DNA of 64,000 bases from Jeotgalibacillus proteolyticus (GCF_002926065.1 NZ_PREZ01000001.1:186001-250000), one strand, 5' to 3'. Shown: positions 17,477 to 27,417, numbered from the stretch's first letter. A program made the numbers and translations. Notes: generated from the sequence alone by a model not told the origin.

Positions 17477-18559
17477 TTAACGTGTTGAAGGAACTTCAAT
17501 TTCACCATCAAGAATTTGCTGCTTGTAGTTTTCTACTTCGTCAAGAATTTCCTGTGTCAGGTTATCCTGTGTTTCAGCAATTGAAATACCGCCTTCTTCA
17601 ATTCCGTATTCAATCACTTCACCGCCAGGGAAGTCTCCATCCATTGCACGTTTAGAAATATCCTGAACAGCGATATCCACACGTTTAACCATTGAAGTTA
17701 ATGTTACGTTGTACTCTTCTCCGTTTGCAGTCAGTGCGCCTTCTTCAGCCTGGTCACGGTCAACCCCAATTACCCAAACCTGGCGATCCGGATCCTGCTG
17801 TTTAAGGTTTTTCGCTTCAGTGAATACTCCGTTGCCTGTACCGCCTGCAGCATGATAAATTACATCTGTGCCGGAACCGTACATAGCAGCAGCCATTTGC
17901 TGACCGCGGGAAGCATTATTGAAGTCACCTGAGAATTGAATATCTATTTGTGCATCCGGGTTTACAGCTTCAACACCCGCTTGGAAGCCCGCTGCAAATT
18001 TATTAATAAGATCAGACTCAACTCCGCCGATAAAGCCAATTTTATTGGACTCTGTCGTTAGTCCTGCTACAACACCAACCAGGAAAGAGCCTTCGTGCTC
18101 TTTAAATGTAATAGAAGCAACGTTGTCGCCTTCTGCTACGTCATCTACAATGGCAAAATTTGTATCAGTTTGCTGTGCTGCTACTTGCCCAATAGCCTCT
18201 GTTAATAGGAATCCAATTCCAAATACAAGATCAAATTCACTTCGAGCTGCAGTGTTAAAGTTTGTTACGTAGTCTGCGTCATTATTTGATTGGAAATAGT
18301 TGTATCCATTTGTTCCTTCTTCAAGGTCGTACTCTTCGCCAAAAGCCTGAAGACCTTCCCAGGCTGACTGGTTAAAAGATTTATCATCAACTCCACCAGT
18401 ATCGGTTACCATTGAAACTGTAAAATCATTTGAAGCAGCGTCATCCCCGCCTCCGCTTGAACCGTCGGATGACTCATTGTCGTCACTGCCACATGCTCCA
18501 AGAATTGTACCTGCTGCAAGAACCATGGATAGAGCTAAACCAAATTTACGCTTTTTCAC
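17477..18559 (-). CDS. BMP-family substrate-binding lipoprotein (NupN-like)
   Basis: 360-residue extracytoplasmic nucleoside-binding protein. The signal peptide MKKRKFGLALSMVLAAGTILGAC ends in lipobox LGAC, so lipidation is expected at Cys23, followed by a Ser/Gly/Asp-rich spacer. Family motifs include MVTDTGGVDDKSFNQSAWEGLQ, GIGFLLTEAIGQVA and IYHAAGGTGNGVF. It starts with GTG after a GGGGGG ribosome-binding site. It is the first transporter gene and follows the GntR regulator ymfC by 55 bases, which suggests control by YmfC. Confidence 0.92.
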   Translation of the reverse strand: MKKRKFGLALSMVLAAGTILGACGSDDNESSDGSSGGGDDAASNDFTVSMVTDTGGVDDKSFNQSAWEGLQAFGEEYDLEEGTNGYNYFQSNNDADYVTNFNTAARSEFDLVFGIGFLLTEAIGQVAAQQTDTNFAIVDDVAEGDNVASITFKEHEGSFLVGVVAGLTTESNKIGFIGGVESDLINKFAAGFQAGVEAVNPDAQIDIQFSGDFNNASRGQQMAAAMYGSGTDVIYHAAGGTGNGVFTEAKNLKQQDPDRQVWVIGVDRDQAEEGALTANGEEYNVTLTSMVKRVDIAVQDISKRAMDGDFPGGEVIEYGIEEGGISIAETQDNLTQEILDEVENYKQQILDGEIEVPSTR

Positions 18560-18614
18560 TTACAGTTACCCCCCAAAATGATTTTCGTGTATTAGTAGGA
18601 ATGCTCAATTTGTA

Positions 18615-19340
18615 TTACACACGTTTTCGTACTACATGAAAATTGAATCTGTCTGCCCTGAAATAATTGACGGAATACAGAATTGGCTGATCCTTGTCAT
18701 CATAATGAAGCTGTTTTAAAACGAGCAATGCTGTCTCAGGCTCACACTCAAGAATAGGTGATACTTTCTCATGATAGCCAACAGGTTCAATACTGGTTAC
18801 AGCATGGGAAATATAAAAATTCCCATTCTCCTCCAACAAAGAAAACATCGAGCCATCTTCATGGGTAAAGGATGCAGGCATTAAAGCCGCAGGAACTTTA
18901 TCCACACAGTACACCACAGGGTCTCCATTTGCCGTTCTGACACGCTCGATAACAGTCAATTCATCATCAGGCGCGCAGGAAAAGCGCGATAAATCCTCAT
19001 TTGTCGGTCCCTGGTTAGTTGAGCTGAGAAAGACAGTACCCGGTTCCATGCCAGCCTTTTTGATCATTTCCGTTACGCTGTACAACTGTTCAATCCCAGA
19101 AGTGAATAGCGGCTTAGCGTTGACAAAGGTGCCTACTCCATGGCGTCTGACAATTCGATTCTCTTCCTCGAGAATTCGCAGTGCTTCTCTAAGAGTCGCT
19201 CTGCTTATTCCTAATTGGCGAGAAAGTTCAAATTCAGAAGGGAGACGTTCTTTTTCTTTGTAAACTCCCTTATCGATATCTTTTTTAAGACGATCGATCA
19301 CCTGGAGATAAAGGTGTCTATTATCTGTCTTGATTGTCAT
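18615..19340 (-). CDS. ymfC: YmfC, GntR/HutC-family transcriptional regulator
   Basis: Regulator with an N-terminal winged helix ([46 protein letters not shown]) followed by RRHGVGTFV. The C-terminal UTRA ligand-binding domain includes [11 protein letters not shown] and [24 protein letters not shown]. The ATG at 19340 ([13 protein letters not shown]) matches the B. subtilis start; earlier in-frame GTG codons lack support. An 18-base palindrome with 2 unpaired central bases lies 30 bases upstream and is a candidate autoregulatory operator. The adjacent nucleoside transporter is the likely target. Confidence 0.9.
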   Translation of the reverse strand: MTIKTDNRHLYLQVIDRLKKDIDKGVYKEKERLPSEFELSRQLGISRATLREALRILEEENRIVRRHGVGTFVNAKPLFTSGIEQLYSVTEMIKKAGMEPGTVFLSSTNQGPTNEDLSRFSCAPDDELTVIERVRTANGDPVVYCVDKVPAALMPASFTHEDGSMFSLLEENGNFYISHAVTSIEPVGYHEKVSPILECEPETALLVLKQLHYDDKDQPILYSVNYFRADRFNFHVVRKRV

Positions 19341-19369
19341 AAACGGAACCACCACCACACTCTTTTAAG

Positions 19370-19387
19370 ACATCAGACATCTGATGT
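19370..19387. promoter_or_regulatory. Candidate YmfC operator (inverted repeat)
   Basis: ACATCAGACATCTGATGT: perfect 8-base half-sites with two bases between them, located between the predicted ymfC -10 box and its start codon. HutC-type GntR regulators bind palindromes of this size. The assignment to YmfC is inference. Confidence 0.5.
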
Positions 19388-19411
19388 ATTTCATTCCTAC
19401 TAATCGAAAAT

Positions 19412-19420
19412 ACTATAACA
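19412..19420 (-). promoter_or_regulatory. Extended -10 promoter for ymfC
   Basis: The minus strand shows TGTTATAGT, an extended -10 element (TGnTATAGT), with no good -35 box. The candidate operator begins about 25 bases downstream of it. Confidence 0.55.
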
Positions 19421-19682
19421 CTTTTCGAAATGAAAAGGAATAGTTTTGTAGATTTTTGTCGATAATTCTTTCGTTGCAGTTACAGAAATATTAAAAATAT
19501 GACAGTAAACCTCGTTTTTCATTAAAGAAAACCCTTACATTACCTATAAAAAGGATAATATTTTACTTTTTCCTAATTAATAATTCTCAATATTCTTTTT
19601 TGAAAGCGATACCAATAGTATAACTCAATTGTTGATAACTTGTATATAGGTCAGACCTCGAATGTCTAACTTTCTCTCCTAT
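19421..19682. other. AT-rich intergenic stretch without a gene
   Basis: The gap between spoIIIE and ymfC is the longest in the window without a gene (19341-19787). Its ends hold the ymfC promoter and operator and the spoIIIE terminator. The central part is very AT-rich and shows no ORF with a ribosome-binding site. The only notable feature is an 11-base palindrome AGGTCAGACCT at 19648-19658. Confidence 0.6.
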
Positions 19683-19715
19683 AAAAAAAGAGGTTGAGAC
19701 AAATGTCTCAACCTC
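19683..19715 (-). terminator. Terminator after spoIIIE
   Basis: Perfect 11-base arms GAGGTTGAGAC and GTCTCAACCTC with a 4-base loop, followed by seven T residues on the minus strand. Confidence 0.9.
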
Positions 19716-19787
19716 CTTTATCCAATTCTAAAATTAGTATTATGTCCCAGGCTCGTTTCATTATTTCTATCCTGTTAATTTAATCGA

Positions 19788-22160
19788 TTACATTTGGCTG
19801 CCGGAATCTTCCGGCTGTCTTGAAACAAGAACAGCCCGCGGTTTACTCCCTTCATAGGGACCTACTACGCCTCTATCCTCCATTGCATCAATTAATCTTG
19901 CAGCTCTAGTATAGCCTACTCTAAATCTTCTCTGAAGCATCGAAACTGAAGCGGTTTGCATTTCAATAATTAAAGATACTGCCTCATCGTATAATTCATC
20001 TTCTACTTCATTTACCGACTTTTCCGGGATATCCTCAGGAATCATCTCTTCCTGGTATTGGGCTTTCTGCTGTTCAATAACAAAGTTCACAACCTCTTCT
20101 ACTTCCTGATCACTTAAGAAAGCACCCTGAACCCTGACAGGTTTATTTGCACCAATTGGCATAAACAACATATCTCCCCGTCCTAAAAGCTTTTCAGCTC
20201 CGCCTGAGTCCAGAATGGTTCTAGAATCGATCTGGGAAGACACTGCAAACGCAATTCTTGAAGGAATATTTGCTTTAATCACGCCTGTAATGACATCTAC
20301 TGATGGACGCTGAGTGGCAATAATTAAATGGATACCTGCTGCTCTTGCCATTTGGGCAAGCCGTGTAATAGCATCCTCGACATCATTAGAAGCCACCATC
20401 ATAAGGTCTGCCAGCTCGTCTACAATGACGACAATATAGGGCAGCAGAGGCTGCTTCTCTTCATTTTTATCATTGAATCGTTTGACATGATCATTGTATC
20501 CTTCAATATTTCTAGTGCCTGTATGAGAGAAAAGATCATATCTCCGCTCCATCTCGCTCACTACTTTTTTCAACGCCTGAGACGCCTTTTTAGGATCGGT
20601 TACAACCGGTGCAAGTAAATGCGGCACCCCGTTATAAACATTCAGCTCCACCATTTTAGGGTCAATCATCATCAGCTTGACTTCGTGTGGCTTTGTCCGC
20701 ATTAAAATCGAAATAATAATGCCGTTAATGCATACACTCTTTCCGCTTCCTGTCGCCCCTGCCACTAATAAATGCGGCATTTTATTTAATTCTGCAACGA
20801 CTGCCTCACCGGTTATATCCCGACCAAGTCCAATCAGCAATTTAGCAGAATCACGGTCTTTGCTTTGCGCTTCAAGTACTTCCCTCAACGAAACCATAGC
20901 TACTTCAGAATTCGGCACTTCAATCCCTATAGCTGATTTCCCTGGTATAGGTGCTTCAATTCTAATATCCTTTGCGGCGAGTGCGAGTGCCAGGTCATCA
21001 TTTAGATTTACAATTTTGCTGACCTTAACACCTACATCAGGATGCACTTCATACTTGGTAACGGCAGGGCCGAGATGGACCTGTGTAACCTTTGCTCTTA
21101 CACCAAAACTTTGAAAGGTTTTTTCAAGCTTCGAAGCATTTTTTTGAATGGCTTTATATTCATTGCTTTGATCGGCATGCGGAGGGAGAGAAAGGATATC
21201 CATTTTAGGAAGGATATAATCCTTATTCTCCACTTCCACAACTCCGGCTGCTGCGTCTGCAAGCTTATCAATATCGATTTCCTGCTCTTCTTTTTGAGGA
21301 GCTTCAGGCTCGGGCTTTTTAGGCTCTTCATGCGTTACTTTTTCAGCAAAACTTGAAATAAGCGGCTCAAAGGAATCATCTTCCCGAGGAAGAATAAGTT
21401 CATCCTTTTCATCCCCTTCTGAGGTTTGGTCCGGATCTATGGCAGCCGCTTGCTGTTTTCCGCTTCTTCTGGCAATTTGTTCAGCTTTTTTCTGTTCTTT
21501 CTTCTGATCTCTTTTATCCTGCAGTTCCTCTTTTAAGGCGAGCCACGTATCTTTGAACCATGTAGCTATATACGTAACAACTGCTTTGATAACAGACCCA
21601 AGCGATCTCCCGGACATTAAAATGATACCAGCCATCAGTAAGGCAATAGCAGCTATTTTAGAGCCCGTTGAGGCAAACAGAAAATGAAAAACAGCATATA
21701 GCAGCGCACCGGTCATACCCGCCCCTACATTTGTCGTTTCACTCTTTATTAATTCTTGATGTGTTTCCCTGAAGGCACTTGACGATTGCAGGAGTCCCTC
21801 TTCTGCAAGCTGGTCAAAAAACAGGACATGGGAAAAAAGAAAAATACTTCCTAGAATTAAAAAGATTCCAACTGCCACCCTATGTGTTAAATCAGGCAGT
21901 GTCCGATAAATAACTAAGTAAAGGGAAATAGCGATAACTGAAACCGGCAAAAGAAGCTGAAAGTTTCCAACCAAATAGGTGGAAACAGTGGTCAATGCCC
22001 TGCCTACAGGTCCCAATTGAAAAATGGTGATTAATGAAAGTGCGATAAATCCAATTCCTGCAATCTCATAAGCCAATGGAGTTGTTTGTTTTTTAGATTT
22101 TCTTTTTTTTGATGGCGCCCGCTTTTGTTTAGCAGACGCTTTTGGCTTTGTTGCTGCCAC
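19788..22160 (-). CDS. spoIIIE: SpoIIIE/FtsK DNA translocase
   Basis: Septum-anchored motor that pumps the chromosome into the forespore. An N-terminal basic tail precedes four hydrophobic segments (about residues 30-175). A charged linker follows, then the alpha domain with [24 protein letters not shown]. The motor has Walker [12 protein letters not shown] and Walker [17 protein letters not shown]. The C-terminal gamma winged helix has [31 protein letters not shown], which reads the SRS/KOPS sequence. The open frame starts with TTG at 22202. I prefer the GTG at 22160, near a GGGTGA, giving 790 residues; the start is not certain. The tepA gene that I recall upstream of spoIIIE in B. subtilis is absent. 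Confidence 0.95.
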   Translation of the reverse strand: MAATKPKASAKQKRAPSKKRKSKKQTTPLAYEIAGIGFIALSLITIFQLGPVGRALTTVSTYLVGNFQLLLPVSVIAISLYLVIYRTLPDLTHRVAVGIFLILGSIFLFSHVLFFDQLAEEGLLQSSSAFRETHQELIKSETTNVGAGMTGALLYAVFHFLFASTGSKIAAIALLMAGIILMSGRSLGSVIKAVVTYIATWFKDTWLALKEELQDKRDQKKEQKKAEQIARRSGKQQAAAIDPDQTSEGDEKDELILPREDDSFEPLISSFAEKVTHEEPKKPEPEAPQKEEQEIDIDKLADAAAGVVEVENKDYILPKMDILSLPPHADQSNEYKAIQKNASKLEKTFQSFGVRAKVTQVHLGPAVTKYEVHPDVGVKVSKIVNLNDDLALALAAKDIRIEAPIPGKSAIGIEVPNSEVAMVSLREVLEAQSKDRDSAKLLIGLGRDITGEAVVAELNKMPHLLVAGATGSGKSVCINGIIISILMRTKPHEVKLMMIDPKMVELNVYNGVPHLLAPVVTDPKKASQALKKVVSEMERRYDLFSHTGTRNIEGYNDHVKRFNDKNEEKQPLLPYIVVIVDELADLMMVASNDVEDAITRLAQMARAAGIHLIIATQRPSVDVITGVIKANIPSRIAFAVSSQIDSRTILDSGGAEKLLGRGDMLFMPIGANKPVRVQGAFLSDQEVEEVVNFVIEQQKAQYQEEMIPEDIPEKSVNEVEDELYDEAVSLIIEMQTASVSMLQRRFRVGYTRAARLIDAMEDRGVVGPYEGSKPRAVLVSRQPEDSGSQM

Positions 22161-22254
22161 ATAATCACCCACTATCGTGTAATTGAAAAAGAAAGCAGAC
22201 AAATGATGCCTGCCTGCTTTGCTCTTAAGATAAACGGCGACCTCAGTCTGTTGG

Positions 22255-23928
22255 TCAAACCTCCATTATGATTGGTAAAATCATCGGTCTTCTTTTCGTT
22301 TTTGTATAAAGAAGGTGATTAAGTGAATCACGAATCTCCTGTTTAATGCTTGACCAGTCAAAGGTACGGTTTTCAACATTTTTTTCTACAATATTACGGA
22401 CAAGTGTTGTTGACTCATCCATAAGCTTTTCCGATTCACGAACATAGACGAAACCACGGGAAATTACTTCCGGTCCGGCTGCAATTGATTTTGTTTTTTT
22501 GTTTAACGTCACAACAACCAGTAATACCCCATCCTGAGATAAAAGTCTGCGGTCCCGTAGTACGATGTTTCCAACATCTCCAACACCTTTGCCGTCAATC
22601 AGGACATTTCCGGTCTGGACACGGCCGCTCATCTTCATTTTTCCACTGGTATATTCAACAATATCGCCTTTATCGGCAATAAAAATATTAGAGCGGGGTA
22701 CGCTGGTTTCTTCAGCAATTCTTGCATGGGTAATAAGATGTCTGTATTCACCCTGAATTGGAATGAAGTATCTTGGCTTCATCAGATTTATCATCATCTT
22801 AAGGTCTTCCTGGCTTCCGTGTCCGGAGACATGAACGTTTTTACTGGAGGTTAAAACATTCGCTCCTGCTCTAGTCAGCTCGTTTACGGAGCGATATAAA
22901 TAAACTTCCATACCAGGAGATGGAGTAAAGGTAATAAGCACCGTATCTCCTTCCTGAATATTTACAACTTGATGGGTCTGATTTGCCATACTTTCCATTA
23001 CCTTAAAAGGCTCATCATGTGTTCCTGAAAGAATAATAACAATTTCATCATTATTGTATTTATTAATTTCGTTAGGATCGATTCGTGTATCTTCCTCATA
23101 CGTAAGATGCTCAAGACGGGAAGCAACATTAACAACCTTTTCTACTGCCTCGCCAATTACGGCTACTTTTCTTCCTGTGCGGTGAGCGACATCAAAAACC
23201 TGCTGTATACGAATGAGATTTGAAGCATAACATGTAACAATAATTCTGCCTTTAGCTTTATTAAAGCTTGATGCTACATGGTTTTCAACTACTGTTTCTG
23301 AAAGGGTATGCCCTGGTCTTTCCGCTTCTGTACTGTCAGAAAGCAGCGCGAAAACTCCCTTTTCACCAAGCTTGGCCATCTTGCCAATATTAGATGCATA
23401 TCCGCCCCTTGCAGATTGATCAAATTTAAACTCTCCTGTATGGACGATTGCACCTTCGGAAGTATGAATGGCAATTCCAAGTGAATCAGGGATGCTGTGA
23501 GTCGTCTGGAAGAACGTCACATTAACAGTATCAAATTTCATATTGCTTTTTTCATGCACAACAAAAAACTTAACACGTTCTTTAAATCCATAATCTTTTA
23601 ACCCGGCTTTAGCAAGAGCTACAGTCAGCTTTGAGCCGTATACAGGGGCTTTCACTTTTTCAAGAAGATACGGAAGCGATCCGATTGCATCGTCATGTCC
23701 GTGTGTTAAAAAGATCCCTTTTACTTTATCTTTATTAGCCTCTATATAATTAAAATCCGGAATAACAATATCAATACCATACATTTCTTCTTCAGGGAAC
23801 ATTAGTCCTGAATCAATAATAAATAAATCTTCATCAATTTCAATTACATACATATTCTTGCCAATTTCTCCTACTCCGCCGAGTGGGATGATTCTTATTT
23901 TTTCGTTTATTACTTTAGACAATCCCAT
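22255..23928 (-). CDS. rnjB: Ribonuclease J2-like protein
   Basis: 557-residue beta-CASP metallo-beta-lactamase nuclease of the RNase J family. The metal motif is THGHDDAIG at residues 75-83: the final histidine of the canonical HxHxDH is alanine. This points to the weakly active J2 paralogue rather than J1, and fits the locus. Other motifs are HTGEFKFDQ, the beta-[37 protein letters not shown] and a conserved C-terminal domain ending [16 protein letters not shown] lies only two bases before the ATG at 23928. The TTG at 23922 has ideal spacing and may be the true start. J2 works in complex with J1. Confidence 0.9.
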   Translation of the reverse strand: MGLSKVINEKIRIIPLGGVGEIGKNMYVIEIDEDLFIIDSGLMFPEEEMYGIDIVIPDFNYIEANKDKVKGIFLTHGHDDAIGSLPYLLEKVKAPVYGSKLTVALAKAGLKDYGFKERVKFFVVHEKSNMKFDTVNVTFFQTTHSIPDSLGIAIHTSEGAIVHTGEFKFDQSARGGYASNIGKMAKLGEKGVFALLSDSTEAERPGHTLSETVVENHVASSFNKAKGRIIVTCYASNLIRIQQVFDVAHRTGRKVAVIGEAVEKVVNVASRLEHLTYEEDTRIDPNEINKYNNDEIVIILSGTHDEPFKVMESMANQTHQVVNIQEGDTVLITFTPSPGMEVYLYRSVNELTRAGANVLTSSKNVHVSGHGSQEDLKMMINLMKPRYFIPIQGEYRHLITHARIAEETSVPRSNIFIADKGDIVEYTSGKMKMSGRVQTGNVLIDGKGVGDVGNIVLRDRRLLSQDGVLLVVVTLNKKTKSIAAGPEVISRGFVYVRESEKLMDESTTLVRNIVEKNVENRTFDWSSIKQEIRDSLNHLLYTKTKRRPMILPIIMEV

Positions 23929-23972
23929 TTCCTCCTATATGTCTTTTTCCCGTTCTTTAAACAGTTGTGTTC

Positions 23973-24001
23973 ATTATACTCGATCAAATTCAAACTGTAC
24001 A
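23973..24001 (-). promoter_or_regulatory. SigA promoter for rnjB
   Basis: TATAAT (23973-23978) with TGTACA (23996-24001) 17 bases upstream on the minus strand. The -35 hexamer is part of an inverted repeat. Confidence 0.65.
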
Positions 24002-24020
24002 CGTTAATTGTCAGTGTACA
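23996..24020. repeat. Inverted repeat overlapping the rnjB -35 box
   Basis: TGTACAC and GTGTACA half-sites separated by 11 bases. One half contains the -35 hexamer, the position expected for a repressor site. Confidence 0.5.
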
Positions 24021-24070
24021 CTAAGTATAAGGGTGTGATACTCTTATTGTTCGTATTTTTTCATTATGTA

Positions 24071-24111
24071 AAAATAGAAATCATCTGAGTACAAAGAACA
24101 CCCAGATGATT
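24071..24111 (-). terminator. Terminator after dapA
   Basis: Arms AATCATCTG and CAGATGATT with a loop of about 15 bases, followed by TTTCTATTTTT on the minus strand, five bases after the dapA stop. Confidence 0.75.
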
Positions 24112-24115
24112 CTTA

Positions 24116-25009
24116 TTATTTCGTTTGATTTACTTGTTGGCTAAAATGTTCAAGAACTGCACGAAGACTTTCTTTCTCTGCCTCGACTAAAGGAACTAAA
24201 GGCAGCCTCAAACTCCCGCAGTCAATTCCCTGGTCTGAAAGAGCAACCTTAACAGGACCCGGGCTGGGCTGGGCAAAAAGAGCTCTGATAACCGGAAGTA
24301 GCTGCTGATGCATAAAAGCTGCCTCCTGGAATCTTCCTTCTTCAAACGCGGTAATCATCCGCTGCATTTCATTTCCTGCTACATGGGAGGCTACTGAAAC
24401 TACACCGTGGCCGCCGATGGCGAGCAGGGGAAGTGTTAAGCCGTCATCACCGCTGTACACAAGGAAATCCTTCTTAACGTTTGACAGAATCTCAGTCATT
24501 TGATCGAGGCTGCCGCTTGCTTCTTTAACTGCTGTAATATTATCAATTAACGATAAGCGTATAATGGTTTCAGGAAGAATATTAACAGCAGATCTTCCCG
24601 GAATATTATAGATCATAACCGGAACATCGACTTCTTCTGCGATGGCAGCGAAATGCTGATACAGTCCTTCCTGACTTGGTTTGCTGTAATAAGGGGCAAC
24701 AAGCATAATAGCGTCAGCCCCGGCTTCCACTGCTTTTTTAGATAATTCGATTGAGCCTTCTGTATTATTGCTCCCCGTACCGGCGATAACAGGCACTCTT
24801 CCGTTTACTGCGTTTACAGTGTGTTTAATTAAATCAATCTTTTCCTGGCTGCTAAGTGTAGGAGATTCTCCTGTTGTCCCTGCAATGACAAGGGATTCAG
24901 TTCCATTGTCCAATAAATAATTAATCAGCTTCGTTGTCTGCTCAAAATCAATAGCGCCCTGTTGAGTAAAAGGCGTCGCCATTGCGGTTGAAACACGTCC
25001 AAAATTCAT
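24116..25009 (-). CDS. dapA: 4-hydroxy-tetrahydrodipicolinate synthase
   Basis: Condenses pyruvate with aspartate semialdehyde, the first step specific to diaminopimelate, lysine and dipicolinate. The TIM-barrel protein has the family motif AGTTGESPTLSSQEK, the YYSKPSQEGLYQHF region, YNIPGRSAVN and the Schiff-base lysine in TAVKEASGSL. The frame begins with GTG at 25018, but AGGAG overlaps it. The ATG at 25009 (MNFGRVSTAM) has AGGAG eight bases upstream and matches B. subtilis, giving 297 residues. It follows dapG by five bases. Its product feeds spoVFAB in the sporulating mother cell. Confidence 0.97.
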   Translation of the reverse strand: MNFGRVSTAMATPFTQQGAIDFEQTTKLINYLLDNGTESLVIAGTTGESPTLSSQEKIDLIKHTVNAVNGRVPVIAGTGSNNTEGSIELSKKAVEAGADAIMLVAPYYSKPSQEGLYQHFAAIAEEVDVPVMIYNIPGRSAVNILPETIIRLSLIDNITAVKEASGSLDQMTEILSNVKKDFLVYSGDDGLTLPLLAIGGHGVVSVASHVAGNEMQRMITAFEEGRFQEAAFMHQQLLPVIRALFAQPSPGPVKVALSDQGIDCGSLRLPLVPLVEAEKESLRAVLEHFSQQVNQTK

Positions 25010-25014
25010 TTCGT

Positions 25015-26220
25015 TCACTCCTGTAAGCTTGTAGTTAATGATGGTAAGATAAATTGTTCATGCAAGCGCTTTTGTGCCTGGTCAGCATATTGTTCATCAA
25101 CAAGGACCCAAAAGGTCATGTGGCTGTCAGCTGTTTGCAGAATCCGTATTTTTTCCTGGGCAAGAGTCGTTACAATAGTAGAAGTGATTCCGGGTTTACC
25201 TTTCATTCCTTCACCGATTAAAGCAATTTTCGCCACATGCTCGATGACTTCAGGGTGAAAGCCCTGCTCCTCGAGCAGTGTTTTTACATATTTTACATTT
25301 TTCTCTTCTATCGTAAACCGCACTTCATGCGGATGAATCGATATCAGGTCAATGCTGATTTCCTGCTGGGCAACCATTTGAAAGATTCTATCATAATCAA
25401 AAGCTGAAACACGAATTTGTGCAAGTTTTTTTATTGCCGATATGGACTGAATAACATTTTGTGAATGACGGGAGTTTTGTTTACCCACCCATGTTCCTTT
25501 ATTGCCTGCTAATGGACCGACCCACAAGGGAATTCGGTATCGCTTCGCCCATTCCACTGCATTAGGGTGAATCACCTTTGCTCCCTGATAAGCGATATGA
25601 CTAGCTTCATCATAGGTAATAGATAAAAGAGTAGTCGGTTCATCAACGATTGTCGGGTCTCCGCTCATTACCCCTTCCACATCGGTATAAATATAGCATG
25701 CATCTGCTTTAACACTGCAGGCCAAAGCGGATGCTGTAGTATCGCTTCCGCCTCTTCCAAGGGTAGTAACTTTTCCGTGCTTTGTTACTCCCTGAAACCC
25801 GGTGACAACGACAACATCCACCTCTTTAAAGGCTTTAATAAACGGATCGCCGCTCACCTTTGTAATGGCTGCGTGACGATAGTGGTCATCTGTAATAATT
25901 TGGGCTTCCCTGCCGGTCATTACCTGGCAGGGAATGCCCGCCTTTGCCAGTTCGTGTGAAAAAACAACTGCCGAGATCACCTCGCCGCAGGTTAATAACA
26001 ACGCCTGCTGCTCATACGGAATAATGGCTTCCCCTTTTTCCTTAATAAGCGATAGAAGTGTATCCGTAGCATAAGGATCTCCAAAACGGCCCTGAGCGGA
26101 AACAACAACAATCGATTTTTTACCTTTTTCAACTGCTTTTTGAACATGCACGACCGCCTGTTCCCTAAGCGAAGAAGATGTTAATGAGCTGCCTCCAAAT
26201 TTTTGTACGATTATACTCAA
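25015..26220 (-). CDS. dapG: Aspartokinase I (diaminopimelate-sensitive type)
   Basis: Phosphorylates aspartate to open the aspartate family pathway. The kinase domain shows IIVQKFGGSSL, VTGFQGVTKHGKVTTLGRGGSDTTA and YTDVEGVMSGDP. Two C-terminal ACT units (about 255-401) provide feedback control. The frame is open upstream. TTG at 26220 is chosen because GAGGAG lies seven bases before it and the protein then begins LSIIVQKFGG, like B. subtilis DapG (MKIIVQKFGG), giving 401 residues. Grouping with asd and dapA, and with dipicolinate synthase upstream, supports DapG rather than a lysine- or threonine-regulated isoform. Confidence 0.94.
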   Translation of the reverse strand: MSIIVQKFGGSSLTSSSLREQAVVHVQKAVEKGKKSIVVVSAQGRFGDPYATDTLLSLIKEKGEAIIPYEQQALLLTCGEVISAVVFSHELAKAGIPCQVMTGREAQIITDDHYRHAAITKVSGDPFIKAFKEVDVVVVTGFQGVTKHGKVTTLGRGGSDTTASALACSVKADACYIYTDVEGVMSGDPTIVDEPTTLLSITYDEASHIAYQGAKVIHPNAVEWAKRYRIPLWVGPLAGNKGTWVGKQNSRHSQNVIQSISAIKKLAQIRVSAFDYDRIFQMVAQQEISIDLISIHPHEVRFTIEEKNVKYVKTLLEEQGFHPEVIEHVAKIALIGEGMKGKPGITSTIVTTLAQEKIRILQTADSHMTFWVLVDEQYADQAQKRLHEQFILPSLTTSLQE

Positions 26221-26262
26221 AGCAGAACTCCTCGCTTTCTTGCAGCGGAAGGAATAAATCAA

Positions 26263-27306
26263 TTAGACGAGTTCTAGTTTAATTAAGCTTTCAGCAATTT
26301 GGACAGAATTCCACGCTGCACCCTTTAACAGATTGTCTGAAACGATCCACATATGATATCCATTTTTTTCATCTAAATCCTGACGCACCCTGCCTACAAA
26401 CACCTCAAGCTTGCCTGCTGCCGTGCTCGGCATTGGGTAAAGCTGATCCTGCGGAGAGTCCTGAAGCACAATTCCTGGGGCTTTTTCAAGCAGATTATGA
26501 ATATCCGAAACTGTTTTTCCTTCCTTCTCCACTTCGATGTAGACAGATTCTGAATGACCAGTTTCAACCGGCAGTCTTACGCATGTAGCTGCAACCTTTA
26601 ATTCTGGCATATGCATAATTTTTTTGGTTTCATTAATCATTTTCATTTCTTCAAACGTATAGCCATTTTCATCAAACACATCTATTTGAGGCACTGCATT
26701 AAACGCGATCGGAAAATGGCGTTCAGCAGATTTAACCGGCAGTATTTGTGCCTTTGGCTCCTCATTATTTAAGATAGACTGAGACTGCTCCTTCATTTCA
26801 TCTATGGCGTTTTTGCCGGCACCAGAAACTGCCTGATAGGTTGATACAACAACCTTCTTAAGACCTAAAGCCTGACGGATCGGTTCAAGTGCGACGACCA
26901 TTTGGATTGTGGAACAGTTAGGATTTGCGATAATCCCATTATGATCATGCAGATCCTTTTCATTGACCTCAGGAACAACGAGTGGAATTCCTTCGTCCAT
27001 TCTAAATGCGCTTGTGTTATCAATAACAATTGCCCCATGTTCAACTGCAGCTGGAGCAAGCTTTTTAGAGATACTTCCTCCTGCTGAAAACAGGGCGATG
27101 TCCACCCCTTGAAATTTATCAGGTGTTGCTTCCTGAATTGTTATGTCCTGATCATTATAGCGAAGTGTCTGACCTGCTGATCTTGCAGAGGATAGTAATG
27201 TTAATTTCTCTATTGGAAATTGGCGCTGTTCTAATATCGACAGCATTTGTGTACCAACTGCACCTGTTGCTCCTACGATTGCTACATGATATCCCTTACT
27301 TTTCAC
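26263..27306 (-). CDS. asd: Aspartate-semialdehyde dehydrogenase
   Basis: NADPH-dependent reduction of aspartyl phosphate to the semialdehyde, shared by lysine, threonine, methionine, cell-wall diaminopimelate and dipicolinate synthesis. Motifs are the dinucleotide loop [16 protein letters not shown], the catalytic cysteine in [13 protein letters not shown], and [15 protein letters not shown]. The GTG at 27306 follows GGAAGGGGATT and gives 347 residues, the usual length. It is the first gene of asd-dapG-dapA, with a promoter between it and spoVFB. Confidence 0.96.
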   Translation of the reverse strand: MKSKGYHVAIVGATGAVGTQMLSILEQRQFPIEKLTLLSSARSAGQTLRYNDQDITIQEATPDKFQGVDIALFSAGGSISKKLAPAAVEHGAIVIDNTSAFRMDEGIPLVVPEVNEKDLHDHNGIIANPNCSTIQMVVALEPIRQALGLKKVVVSTYQAVSGAGKNAIDEMKEQSQSILNNEEPKAQILPVKSAERHFPIAFNAVPQIDVFDENGYTFEEMKMINETKKIMHMPELKVAATCVRLPVETGHSESVYIEVEKEGKTVSDIHNLLEKAPGIVLQDSPQDQLYPMPSTAAGKLEVFVGRVRQDLDEKNGYHMWIVSDNLLKGAAWNSVQIAESLIKLELV

Positions 27307-27358
27307 GGAAAATCCCCTTCCTGCTTGTATCCATTGCCGCATTAGACTAATAAAGCAC

Positions 27359-27385
27359 CAATGTATGTTTTCGTAAAATACATTG
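27359..27385. repeat. Inverted repeat overlapping the asd -10 box
   Basis: Perfect 8-base arms CAATGTAT and ATACATTG separated by 11 bases. The right arm covers part of the -10 element and the left arm lies in the early transcript. It could be an operator or a 5' stem-loop. Confidence 0.5.
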
Positions 27386-27411
27386 TATCACTTTTTGTCT
27401 ACTATACTCAA
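27382..27411 (-). promoter_or_regulatory. Candidate promoter for asd-dapG-dapA
   Basis: TTGAGT (27406-27411), an 18-base spacer and TACAAT (27382-27387) on the minus strand, starting just after the spoVFB stop codon. Confidence 0.55.
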
Positions 27412-27417
27412 TCTCTT

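Noticed and set aside
20677-21114. Plus-strand ORF of 145 codons opposite spoIIIE
   Set aside because: Antisense to the conserved motor domain; no supported start site or motif.
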